A DNA stretch of 8,662 nucleotides from positions 1-8,662 of the forward strand of contig JACCQW010000020.1 of NCBI GenBank assembly GCA_013813955.1, given 5' to 3'. A program made the translations under genes and the position numbers. The notes under the pieces were generated by a model that made no database searches, had not been told where the DNA came from, and was given only the letters and a program-made list of their open reading frames with translations. Of this stretch, positions 1-5,276 are shown piece after piece; the stretch's first letter is position 1, and each line of letters starts with the position of its first letter. The stretch is from Solirubrobacterales bacterium (lineage in GTDB: Bacteria > Actinomycetota > Thermoleophilia > Solirubrobacterales > Solirubrobacteraceae).

Positions 1-204
1 GTTCGTGACGATGCCGAAGACCTCGTAGAAGAGAAACAGCGACGCGACCGCAAACGGCGAGTAGCCGCGCTCGTAGAAGTAGAAGAGCACGAGGATGCGG
101 CTCGCGCCGTCGGCGATCGTGTCGGTCCAGTAGGCCCCCGTCACCAGCGCGTAGTTGCGCAGGTCGCCCTGCGCGGACGATGCCCTCGCGCTCTCGGTGG
201 CCAC
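1..204 (-). CDS. arsJ: ArsJ organoarsenical efflux permease, partial (N-terminal 68 residues)
   Basis: This is the 5' end of a gene that leaves the window at position 1. It is open for 68 codons from a GTG start at 204. The start is supported by an AGGGAGGA ribosome binding site 6 nt upstream. The protein begins as a short hydrophilic leader, followed by LRNYALVTGAYWTDTIADGA and then a hydrophobic stretch ending in FLFYEVFGIVTN. That layout (NYxLVTxAYW, then TDGAxRxLVLF, GYSP and LFLFYExFGxVTN) matches the ArsJ branch of the major facilitator superfamily as I know it. ArsJ is an inner-membrane carrier that exports 1-arseno-3-phosphoglycerate, the unstable product made by its partner GAPDH. 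It lies 20 bp downstream of such a GAPDH on the same strand, so the two are probably cotranscribed. The C-terminal five-sixths or so of the protein is not visible, so its integrity cannot be judged. Confidence 0.88.
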   Translation of the reverse strand, partial: MATESARASSAQGDLRNYALVTGAYWTDTIADGASRILVLFYFYERGYSPFAVASLFLFYEVFGIVTN

Positions 205-209
205 GCTGA

Positions 210-217
210 TCCTCCCT
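210..217 (-). promoter_or_regulatory. ribosome binding site of arsJ
   Basis: AGGGAGGA on the minus strand, 6 nt before the GTG at 204. It selects this GTG as the arsJ start and lies wholly within the 20-bp gap after the gapdh stop codon, consistent with an operon. Confidence 0.7.
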
Positions 218-224
218 CGCTGCC

Positions 225-1244
225 TCAGCCGGCCGGCAGGCTTAGCGCAACCATCCGCGCCAGCTCGACGAGGCGGTTGGCATAGCCCCATTCGTTGTCG
301 TACCAGGCGAGGACCTTGACCTGGGTCCCGTCGGTGACCATCGTCGACGGAGCGTCCACGATCCCCGACCGCGGGTCGTCCTTGTAGTCGACGGAGACCA
401 GCGGGCGCTCTTCATAGCCCAGGATGCCCGCCAGCGGGCCCTCGGCCGCGGCCTGCAGCAGCCCGTTTACCTCTTCGACGGTGGTCTCGCGCCGGACCTC
501 GAAGACGCAGTCGGTGAGTGAGGCGTTGAGCAGCGGCACCCGCACGGCCAGGCCGTCGAGCCGACCCTCCAGCTCGGGGAAGATCAGCCCGATCGCGGTG
601 GCCGAGCCGGTGGTCGTCGGGATCAGCGACACGCTCGCGGCGCGGGCGCGGCGCAGGTCCTTGTGGGGCGCGTCGACGACCGTCTGGGTGTTCGTCATGT
701 CGTGCAGCGTGGTGACCGACCCGCGAAGGATGCCGATCTCCTCGTGCAGGACCTTGACGACCGGCGCCAGGCAGTTGGTGGTGCACGACGCGGCCGTCAG
801 CACGTCGTGGGCATCGGGGTCGTAGAGGCCGTCGTTGACGCCCACGATCACGTTGAGGGCGTCGCGCTTGACCGGCGCCGCGACGATCACCTTGCGCACG
901 CCGCGCTCGAAGTAGGCCTGGAGAGCCTCTCGCGTGCGAAACCGGCCCGAGCACTCGAGCACGATCTCCACGCCGAGGTCGCCCCACGGCACCGAGCCCG
1001 GATCGCCGACGCTGCCGTAGCCGACGTCCTTGCCGTCGATCGCCAGGGCGCCGCCGGCGCCCTGCACCTCGTGGGCCCAGCGGCCGTGGACCGAGTCGAA
1101 CGTGAGCAGGTGAGCCGCGGTCTGCGCATCGCCGTGGAGCTCGTTGACATGGACGAACTCGAGCTCCGGCCACCCCCAGGCGGCGCGCAACGCCAGGCGC
1201 CCCATGCGCCCGAAGCCGTTGATGGCGATGCGTCCGGAGGCCAT
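225..1244 (-). CDS. gapdh: ArsJ-associated glyceraldehyde-3-phosphate dehydrogenase
   Basis: A 339-residue GAPDH of normal family length. In arsenic clusters it uses arsenate instead of phosphate to make 1-arseno-3-phosphoglycerate in the cytosol, which ArsJ expels, so arsenate is removed without reduction. Visible features are the Rossmann NAD-binding loop INGFGRMGR (residues 8-16), the catalytic ASCTTNC motif with Cys154, the His181 partner in [10 protein letters not shown], and the C-terminal [11 protein letters not shown]. Several positions fit the ArsJ-linked subgroup rather than housekeeping [17 protein letters not shown] (usually ...RF) and HDMTNTQT (usually HAYTNDQ). The reading frame stays open upstream to 1307, but those codons encode a charged, non-GAPDH sequence over the divergent promoter. 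The family starts with M-x-x-x-IxINGFGR, so ATG at 1244 is chosen. There is no Shine-Dalgarno before it; see the promoter entry. A housekeeping role cannot be excluded, but the arsJ neighbour argues against it. Confidence 0.93.
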   Translation of the reverse strand: MASGRIAINGFGRMGRLALRAAWGWPELEFVHVNELHGDAQTAAHLLTFDSVHGRWAHEVQGAGGALAIDGKDVGYGSVGDPGSVPWGDLGVEIVLECSGRFRTREALQAYFERGVRKVIVAAPVKRDALNVIVGVNDGLYDPDAHDVLTAASCTTNCLAPVVKVLHEEIGILRGSVTTLHDMTNTQTVVDAPHKDLRRARAASVSLIPTTTGSATAIGLIFPELEGRLDGLAVRVPLLNASLTDCVFEVRRETTVEEVNGLLQAAAEGPLAGILGYEERPLVSVDYKDDPRSGIVDAPSTMVTDGTQVKVLAWYDNEWGYANRLVELARMVALSLPAG

Positions 1245-1318
1245 GGGCGGAACGTTACTCCATCGACGCTTGTCGTTGTAGTACCGTCGACGAACATCTT
1301 CGAACAAGGAGGACCAGG
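1245..1318. promoter_or_regulatory. divergent gapdh/arsM promoter-operator region
   Basis: This 74-bp gap must hold both promoters. On the minus strand TAACGT (1252-1257) fits the actinobacterial TANNNT -10 and ends 7 nt before the gapdh ATG, as expected for a leaderless transcript. On the plus strand TACCGT (1282-1287) is a possible arsM -10. Neither has a convincing TTGACA-like -35. Overlapping the arsM -10 is a perfect 8-bp palindrome CGTCGACG (1285-1292). TTCGAA (1299-1304) and a CGAAC direct repeat with 10-bp phasing (1291-1295, 1301-1305) follow. Any of these could be an ArsR operator, but I cannot match them to a proven site. That both promoters are ArsR-controlled is inference. Confidence 0.45.
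1306..1313 (+). promoter_or_regulatory. ribosome binding site of arsM
   Basis: AAGGAGGA, 5 nt before the arsM ATG at 1319. It is a near-consensus Shine-Dalgarno, in contrast to gapdh, arsR and the response regulator, which lack one. Confidence 0.8.
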
Positions 1319-2101
1319 ATGACCGGCGAGACGACGGAGATCCGGGAAGCCGTGCGCGAGCGCTACGCCGCGGCGGCGCGTGAGACGACGGGCTGTGGTG
1401 GCGACGGCGATCTCCAGTCGTGCTGCGGCAGCGACGTTGCGCGCGTCGACGGGGCTGGCACGCAGGTCTTCGGGGGCGGGCTCTACGACGTCGCCGAGGC
1501 GGCGCAGGCGCCTGTGGCGGCCATGCAGGCGTCGCTCGGCTGCGGGGTCCCGACCGCGGTCGCCGACCTGCGCGAGGGCGAGACGGTGCTGGACCTCGGG
1601 TCGGGCGCCGGCGCCGACGTCCTGATCTCCGCGCGTCGCGTGGGCCCCGGCGGCCGGGTGATCGGCCTGGACATGACCGAGGAGATGCTCGGGCTCGCCC
1701 GCGCGAACGCCGCCGAGGCCGGCGCCCACAACGTCGAGTTCGTCCACGGCTACCTGGAGGAGATGCCCCTCCCCGACGCGTCGGTGGACGTGGTGATCTC
1801 CAACTGCGTCATCAATCTCTCGGGCGACAAGCCGGCGGTCATCCGCGAGGCCGCGCGCGTGCTGCGCCCTGGCGGCCGGTTCGCGGTCTCCGACGTGATC
1901 GCCGACCCCGACATGGACGACGCCACGCGCGCCGACATGGCGGCCTGGACCGGGTGCATCGCCGGCGCGCTGACCCACGCCGACTTCGAGCACGCGCTCA
2001 CCGCCGCCGGACTGACCGACATCGAGATCCGCGAGACCCACCGCGTGCACGAGCACGCCGCCTCGGCGATCATCCGCGCCCGCAAGCCCGGCGCGCGGTG
2101 A
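1319..2101 (+). CDS. arsM: arsenite S-adenosylmethionine methyltransferase ArsM
   Basis: A 260-residue cytosolic methyltransferase that transfers methyl groups from S-adenosylmethionine to As(III), giving methylarsenicals and finally volatile species. The class I SAM-binding motif [10 protein letters not shown] is at residues 91-100, with the acidic ribose-binding position in GLDMTEEM (117-123). ArsM-specific cysteines are visible: Cys75 in SLGCGVP, Cys163 in ISNCVINL and Cys213 in WTGCIAGAL. They correspond to the three conserved As(III)-binding cysteines of characterised ArsM proteins. An N-terminal GCGG (Cys26) and a Cys35-Cys36 doublet may supply a fourth thiol. The length is usual for the short bacterial form, with no C-terminal rhodanese or other fusion. 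The start is fixed by a strong ribosome binding site. It is the only plus-strand gene here, divergent from gapdh and convergent with arsR 7 bp away. Its As(III) substrate needs a reductase, or arsenite from outside, because none is encoded in the window. Confidence 0.93.
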   Translation: MTGETTEIREAVRERYAAAARETTGCGGDGDLQSCCGSDVARVDGAGTQVFGGGLYDVAEAAQAPVAAMQASLGCGVPTAVADLREGETVLDLGSGAGADVLISARRVGPGGRVIGLDMTEEMLGLARANAAEAGAHNVEFVHGYLEEMPLPDASVDVVISNCVINLSGDKPAVIREAARVLRPGGRFAVSDVIADPDMDDATRADMAAWTGCIAGALTHADFEHALTAAGLTDIEIRETHRVHEHAASAIIRARKPGAR

Positions 2102-2108
2102 TCGACGA

Positions 2109-2462
2109 TCAGCCCAGCCAGCCGGCGAGGTCCTCGAGCGCCTCGGGGCGAACGTAGTAGTACGCCCACAGCCCCTGACGCTCGGAGTCCACGATGCCGG
2201 CCTCGCGCAGCTTCTTCAGGTGATGGCTGAGCGTGGGCTGACCGATGTCGAAGAGCGGCACGAGCTCGCAGACGCAGACCTTCCCGGCGTGCTTGCGCAG
2301 CACGTCGACGAGCTGCAGGCGGATCGGATCGCCGAGGGCCTTGGCGACCTCGGCCAGCCGCGTCGCGCGCTCGCGGTCGACATCGGGGTAGACGACCGGC
2401 TCGCAGCACCGCTCGCCGGCCGGCCGTTTGGTCTTCGGCGTGAGCTCGAATTCGACAGACAT
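2109..2462 (-). CDS. arsR: ArsR-family arsenic-responsive transcriptional repressor
   Basis: A 117-residue winged-helix repressor of the ArsR/SmtB family that normally sits on ars promoters as a dimer and releases DNA when it binds As(III). The core ALGDPIRLQLVDVL (residues 42-55) leads into the recognition helix QPTLSHHLKKLREAG and the wing DSERQGLWAYYYV. Two thiol pairs are visible. Cys63-x-Cys65 in VCVCEL corresponds to the classical alpha-3 site of E. coli-type ArsR, although the third cysteine of that site is Val here. Cys19-Cys20 in GERCCEP matches the N-terminal pair of actinobacterial ArsR proteins. The ATG at 2462 gives the normal family length; there is no Shine-Dalgarno. The gene is convergent with arsM and 58 bp downstream of the response regulator on the same strand, so readthrough from that gene is possible. 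Likely targets are its own promoter and the gapdh/arsM intergenic region (inference). Confidence 0.93.
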   Translation of the reverse strand: MSVEFELTPKTKRPAGERCCEPVVYPDVDRERATRLAEVAKALGDPIRLQLVDVLRKHAGKVCVCELVPLFDIGQPTLSHHLKKLREAGIVDSERQGLWAYYYVRPEALEDLAGWLG

Positions 2463-2520
2463 CGATCTAGAAGGTAGCCGATCGGGCGCGCGGCAGCGGC
2501 CCTTTGCGACGGCGCGAGGC
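2463..2520 (-). promoter_or_regulatory. arsR promoter region with possible hairpin
   Basis: 58-bp gap between the response-regulator stop and the arsR ATG. On the minus strand TACCTT (2471-2476) fits TANNNT and ends 8 nt before the ATG, suggesting a leaderless arsR transcript. No good -35 is seen. CGATC (2463-2467) and GATCG (2480-2484) form a 5-bp inverted repeat flanking the -10, a candidate autoregulatory operator. Further upstream, 2484-2502 can fold as GGGC-[G]-CGC, loop GGCA, GCG-GCCC. This could terminate the response-regulator transcript, although no U tract follows on the minus strand. All of this is pattern-based and weak. Confidence 0.33.
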
Positions 2521-3387
2521 CTACTGGGCCAACGCGCGCAACTCGGACGCTGAGGCGTCCTCGCGCTGCGGCGCCACGGCCGGCGCGATGCCCGACGACC
2601 CCTTCGACGGGTCGACCTCGATCACCGGCTCGGCGGAGAAGCGGTAGCCGACCCCGAAGTGCGTGTGGATGTAGCGCCAGTTCGGTGAGGCCTTCTCGAG
2701 CTTGTGACGCAGCTTGCGCACGAAGACGTCGACGGAGCGGTCGCCGTGGGCCATCGCGTAGCCCCAGACGCGCTGGTATATCTCCTCGCGCTCGAGCACG
2801 CGGCCCTTGGCCGCCGCCAGCAGCTGGATGAGCTCGAACTCACGGCGGGTCAGGTCGATCGACCGGCCATGGGCGAAGGCCTGGAACTGGTCGGAGCGCA
2901 CCTCGACCTCGCCGGCGACGACCGTGACCTCCCCATCGGGGGCGTCGGAGCGGCGGCGCCGGCGGGCGACCGCCTCCACGCGCGCGATGAGCTCCTCGGG
3001 GTGGCACGGCTTGGTCACCCAGTCGTCGGCGCCGATGCGCAGCCCTCGCACCCGCTGGGCGACCGTCGACTGCCCGGTGCACACCACGACCGCAAGGCCC
3101 GGCAGCTCGCGCGACAGGCGCTCGAGGTACTCCCACGCCGCCGGCCCGAGCAGCGCCAGGTCGATGACGACCGCGCCGAGGCGCATCGCGACGAGGGTGT
3201 CGACCGGCACGGCGGTGCAGAGCACGCGATGCTCCCAGCCCAGGCGGTCCAGGCGCTTGGTCAGCACCTGCAGGAAGCCCGAGTCGGCGTCGATGACCGC
3301 GACGCGGAACGGAGCGGTGAAGGGCGCGGGCGCCGCGAGGTCTGCGGTGGCGCCGGCGGAGGTCGAGTCCGTCATGGCGATCGGCAT
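2521..3387 (-). CDS. OmpR/PhoB-family response regulator (atypical receiver)
   Basis: 288 residues, longer than the usual 225-240. The order is a flexible Ala/Thr-rich leader (1-26), receiver domain (about 27-142), winged-helix DNA-binding domain (about 155-252) and a 35-residue Ser/Ala/Pro-rich tail. The phospho-acceptor is Asp76 in VVIDLALLG; Thr104 and Lys126 (WVTKPCHP) complete the switch residues. The effector domain shows LTRREFELIQLL, then VWGY, RSVDVFVRKLRHKLE and the GVGYRF wing, typical of PhoB/OmpR. The acidic pair that binds Mg2+ (usually DD or DE) reads Asp33-Ala34-Asp35, so one acid is displaced. It lies between arsR and phoX, near pst genes, so a PhoB/PhoP-like role in phosphate control is reasonable but unproven. 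No sensor kinase is in the window. The start is uncertain: ATG at 3387 (given) or ATG at 3375; neither has a Shine-Dalgarno. Confidence 0.87.
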   Translation of the reverse strand: MPIAMTDSTSAGATADLAAPAPFTAPFRVAVIDADSGFLQVLTKRLDRLGWEHRVLCTAVPVDTLVAMRLGAVVIDLALLGPAAWEYLERLSRELPGLAVVVCTGQSTVAQRVRGLRIGADDWVTKPCHPEELIARVEAVARRRRRSDAPDGEVTVVAGEVEVRSDQFQAFAHGRSIDLTRREFELIQLLAAAKGRVLEREEIYQRVWGYAMAHGDRSVDVFVRKLRHKLEKASPNWRYIHTHFGVGYRFSAEPVIEVDPSKGSSGIAPAVAPQREDASASELRALAQ

Positions 3388-3391
3388 TCTA
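3386..3391 (-). promoter_or_regulatory. possible -10 box of the response regulator
   Basis: TAGAAT on the minus strand matches TATAAT in five of six positions and lies 10 nt before the second ATG (3375). If real, the transcript would begin within a few bases of that ATG, making 3375 the true start because the first ATG overlaps the box. No TTGACA-like -35 is present at 16-18 bp, which would suit an activator-dependent promoter. Confidence 0.3.
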
Positions 3392-3430
3392 GATGCACAT
3401 ACCGACAGGTACCCGTCCGCAGGACAGCCC

Positions 3431-3452
3431 GATCACAGGATGTTCACAAGCG
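3431..3452 (+). promoter_or_regulatory. PHO-box-like direct repeat
   Basis: GATCACA (3431-3437), four bases, then GTTCACA (3442-3448), four bases: two 7-mers in 11-bp phase. Known PHO boxes have this architecture, for example GTTCACC repeats bound by actinobacterial PhoP and 7+4 bp units bound by E. coli PhoB. The units match GTTCACC in five and six of seven positions. It lies about 55-75 bp upstream of the response-regulator start, in reverse orientation relative to that gene. Only two units are visible and no expression data exist. Confidence 0.4.
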
Positions 3453-3635
3453 AAAGCCCGCTAGGAGCGACTTCGGCGGTGAGAGCAGGTTCATCGCCAC
3501 CCTTGGCTGACCATGCTCGCCATTGCGAGGGGTCGTCCAACGACACCGGCCTGCACCACCCGTCGCGACTGCTCCAGCTTCAACCGAGAGGAGCGCGATC
3601 GGGCGGCGCAGGCCGACCGAGCAGCGGGGAGTACC

Positions 3636-3659
3636 CCCGCTCAGCCTGTGAGGCTCGGG
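3636..3659 (-). terminator. possible phoX terminator hairpin
   Basis: CCCG-(CTC bulge)-AGCCT, loop GTG, AGGCT-CGGG: a 9-bp bulged stem beginning 1 nt after the phoX stop codon. There is no U tract on the minus strand, so it would be a GC-rich, U-poor hairpin of the kind often proposed in actinobacteria, or only an mRNA-stabilising end. Confidence 0.35.
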
Positions 3660-3660
3660 A

Positions 3661-5169
3661 TCAAAGCGGGCCCTTGTCCCACGGCCCGTTGATCGCGATC
3701 GTCATGCCCTCGTTGGGCTCGGCCGTGAACCGGCTCTCTCCGAAGATGTTGACGAACAGCGTCTGCCCGTCCGGGCTGAACGTCGCACCGGCGAATTCGG
3801 AGTTGTTCAGGCGGTTGACCGCGAACTCGAAGACCTCACCCTGGCGGCTGAAGCCGATCAGGCGGTTGACGTCTTCGATCCCCGGTGCTGCCGGGTTCGT
3901 GTCGGCGTCGTCGGAGGCGTCGTCCTCGCAGAGGATCAGGCCGCCGCGTGGCGTGACGCACAGGTTGTCCGGGGAATCCAGGGCCTCCGAGCCGGTCGAC
4001 TCATAGACCAGCCGCAGCCGCCCGTCACCGGAACGGCCATTGGCGCGGTACTCCCAGATCTGGCCGAAACCCTCGCGGTAGCCGTCCGAGTTGACGTCGC
4101 CGTTCTTGACGTCGCCGCCGCTGGTGGAGGCGAAGAAGATCCCGTCCTTGCCGTCGTACCAGCAGCCCTCGAGGCGGTTGAACAGCGCGCCGCCCTTGGA
4201 GTAGCCCTGGTTGAAGACGGAGTTCGGATCGTTGTTGGTCGTGTAGGCGGGGTCGACGTCGTCGATGTCGACCCACGTCACGTGCAGGTTGCGGTTGACC
4301 TCCTGGCCCTCCCGCAGGTCGGCCTGCGGCCGCCGGTCGACGGCCAGCATCTGCAGGCGCCCACCGGCCGCGAGGTTCTCGGGATCGTCCGGGATGTAGC
4401 GATAGAAGCCCGATCCCTGTCCCGACCCGCCATCCTCGGTCTGGTAGACGATCCCGGTGCTCTGGTCGGTCGCCAGCGCCTCGTGGGCGAAGCGTCCCAT
4501 AGGCACCAGGGGCTCGGCGATCGCCGCGTCGCTGGGCCCGCGATCCAGCGGGACCTCGAAGTTGTAGCCGTGGCGCTTGGGGAAGAAGCTCGAGCCGGGG
4601 GGCCGCTCGGGGCCCGCGGTCGTCTCCTCTCCGGAGATCCAGCTCTTGAAGCGAAGCCCGTGACCGCCGGCGCAGTTGACGATCGTCCCGGACAGGCTGA
4701 CGAAGTCGCGGACCAGCGTGCGCGAACCCGTGTCGAAGTCCAGCGTGGACGTCCCGCCCCGCGCGGTCGAGTCGTAAGCCCCCGGATCGGGGGGCACGCT
4801 GCCCGTGCCCGACGGGTTGCGATCCTCGTGATTGCGGATGAGCCGGACCTGCCCGCCGAGGCCCTGGAAGGCGGCCATCCCGTCGAGCGCCAGCGGGGTC
4901 GGGACGCCATCGGACATGATCGAGCCGATCTTGCCGAAGACGACGTAGGAGAACCCGGCGGGCAGCGCGAGGATCTCGCGCCCGTCCGATCCGGACTCCG
5001 CCACCGCGGACACCGGCCCGTAACCGTCGCCCTCGCCCGACTTCCCGCTGCCGCGCTTGGCCAACGCGGCACGGGCCTCCAGCCGCTCGACAGCGGCGAC
5101 GCTGAACAGCCCGGCTCCGGCGACCTTGGCGCCCTGTCCGAGAAACGCACGACGATCCAACACGTTCAT
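3661..5169 (-). CDS. phoX: PhoX-family (DUF839) Tat-exported alkaline phosphatase
   Basis: A 502-residue secreted phosphatase that frees phosphate from organic esters outside the cytoplasmic membrane. Characterised PhoX enzymes use Fe3+ and Ca2+. The N-terminus carries a twin-arginine signal: DRRAFLG at residues 5-11, then a weakly hydrophobic stretch to about 27 and alanine-rich sequence where cleavage is likely (about 33-38). PhoX landmarks are IRNHED (111-116), NCAGG with Cys166 (the cysteine position that contacts iron in the Pseudomonas enzyme), SGEE (179-182), GRFAHEA (225-231), QTEDGGSGQGSGFYRYIPDD (243-262), DSPDNL (398-403), CEDD (414-417) and GATFSPDGQTLFVNIFG (461-477). After NCAGG the segment reads HGLRFKSWISGEE, whereas many PhoX proteins have TPWGTWLTCEE, so this is a divergent branch. 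The start is fixed by AGGAGG at 5176-5181. It follows phoU by 107 bp, suggesting Pho control. Metal use here is inferred from the family. Confidence 0.9.
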   Translation of the reverse strand: MNVLDRRAFLGQGAKVAGAGLFSVAAVERLEARAALAKRGSGKSGEGDGYGPVSAVAESGSDGREILALPAGFSYVVFGKIGSIMSDGVPTPLALDGMAAFQGLGGQVRLIRNHEDRNPSGTGSVPPDPGAYDSTARGGTSTLDFDTGSRTLVRDFVSLSGTIVNCAGGHGLRFKSWISGEETTAGPERPPGSSFFPKRHGYNFEVPLDRGPSDAAIAEPLVPMGRFAHEALATDQSTGIVYQTEDGGSGQGSGFYRYIPDDPENLAAGGRLQMLAVDRRPQADLREGQEVNRNLHVTWVDIDDVDPAYTTNNDPNSVFNQGYSKGGALFNRLEGCWYDGKDGIFFASTSGGDVKNGDVNSDGYREGFGQIWEYRANGRSGDGRLRLVYESTGSEALDSPDNLCVTPRGGLILCEDDASDDADTNPAAPGIEDVNRLIGFSRQGEVFEFAVNRLNNSEFAGATFSPDGQTLFVNIFGESRFTAEPNEGMTIAINGPWDKGPL

Positions 5170-5276
5170 CGACTGCCTCCTGTGCGATGCGGATCCGGAA
5201 CCGCAGAGGGGTCCCGCCGATGCGGCGCACGCTAGATGCGGCCACCACGCAGGCTGTTGCCAGCCGGTGAAGGCCC
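5170..5276 (-). promoter_or_regulatory. phoU-phoX spacer: possible phoX promoter and ribosome binding site
   Basis: AGGAGGC (5175-5181) sits 5 nt before the phoX ATG and is a good Shine-Dalgarno. TAGCGT (5229-5234) fits TANNNT and could be a -10 giving a leader of roughly 50 nt. Upstream of it, CTTCACC (5266-5272) resembles one PHO-box unit (6 of 7 to GTTCACC), but the next unit at 11-bp phase, GGCAACA, is poor. A phosphate-controlled phoX promoter is therefore only a suggestion; cotranscription with pst-phoU is the alternative. Confidence 0.35.
5252..5265 (-). terminator. hairpin with GNRA loop after phoU, possible terminator
   Basis: On the minus strand GGCTG-GCAA-CAGCC is a perfect 5-bp stem closed by a GCAA (GNRA) tetraloop, 11 nt after the phoU stop codon. 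A second stem, GCCCT-[4 nt]-AGGGC (5273-5286), overlaps the phoU stop itself. No U tract follows either, so the pair may end or stabilise the pst-phoU message. Confidence 0.33.

Larger units (their letters stand above)
3388..3660. other. 273-bp intergenic region between response regulator and phoX
   Basis: No credible gene is seen. It contains, from left to right, the possible response-regulator promoter, the PHO-box-like repeat at 3431-3452, an isolated GTTCATC at 3489-3495 without a phased partner, a small perfect hairpin CTCGC-CATT-GCGAG (3516-3529), and the hairpin just after phoX. The remainder appears featureless. Confidence 0.5.

Noticed and set aside
1245..1307. 21-codon upstream extension of gapdh to an ATG at 1307
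   Set aside because: The extra residues do not resemble GAPDH, the ATG lies inside the arsM ribosome binding site, and the family begins at the internal methionine (1244).
887..2056. 389-codon minus-strand open frame spanning arsM antisense and the 5' part of gapdh
   Set aside because: It is an Arg/Ala/Gly-rich reading opposite arsM that runs into an alternate frame of gapdh. No domain is recognisable; it is a product of high GC content.
3489..3495. Single GTTCATC as another PHO-box unit
   Set aside because: No phased partner exists 11 bp on either side; one 7-mer is expected by chance.
4282..5235. 317-codon plus-strand open frame opposite phoX
   Set aside because: It mirrors phoX codons, shows no recognisable domain and has no ribosome binding site context. 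Similar shadows opposite phoU (5292-6158), pstB (6134-6922) and the response regulator (2704-3510) were dropped for the same reason.
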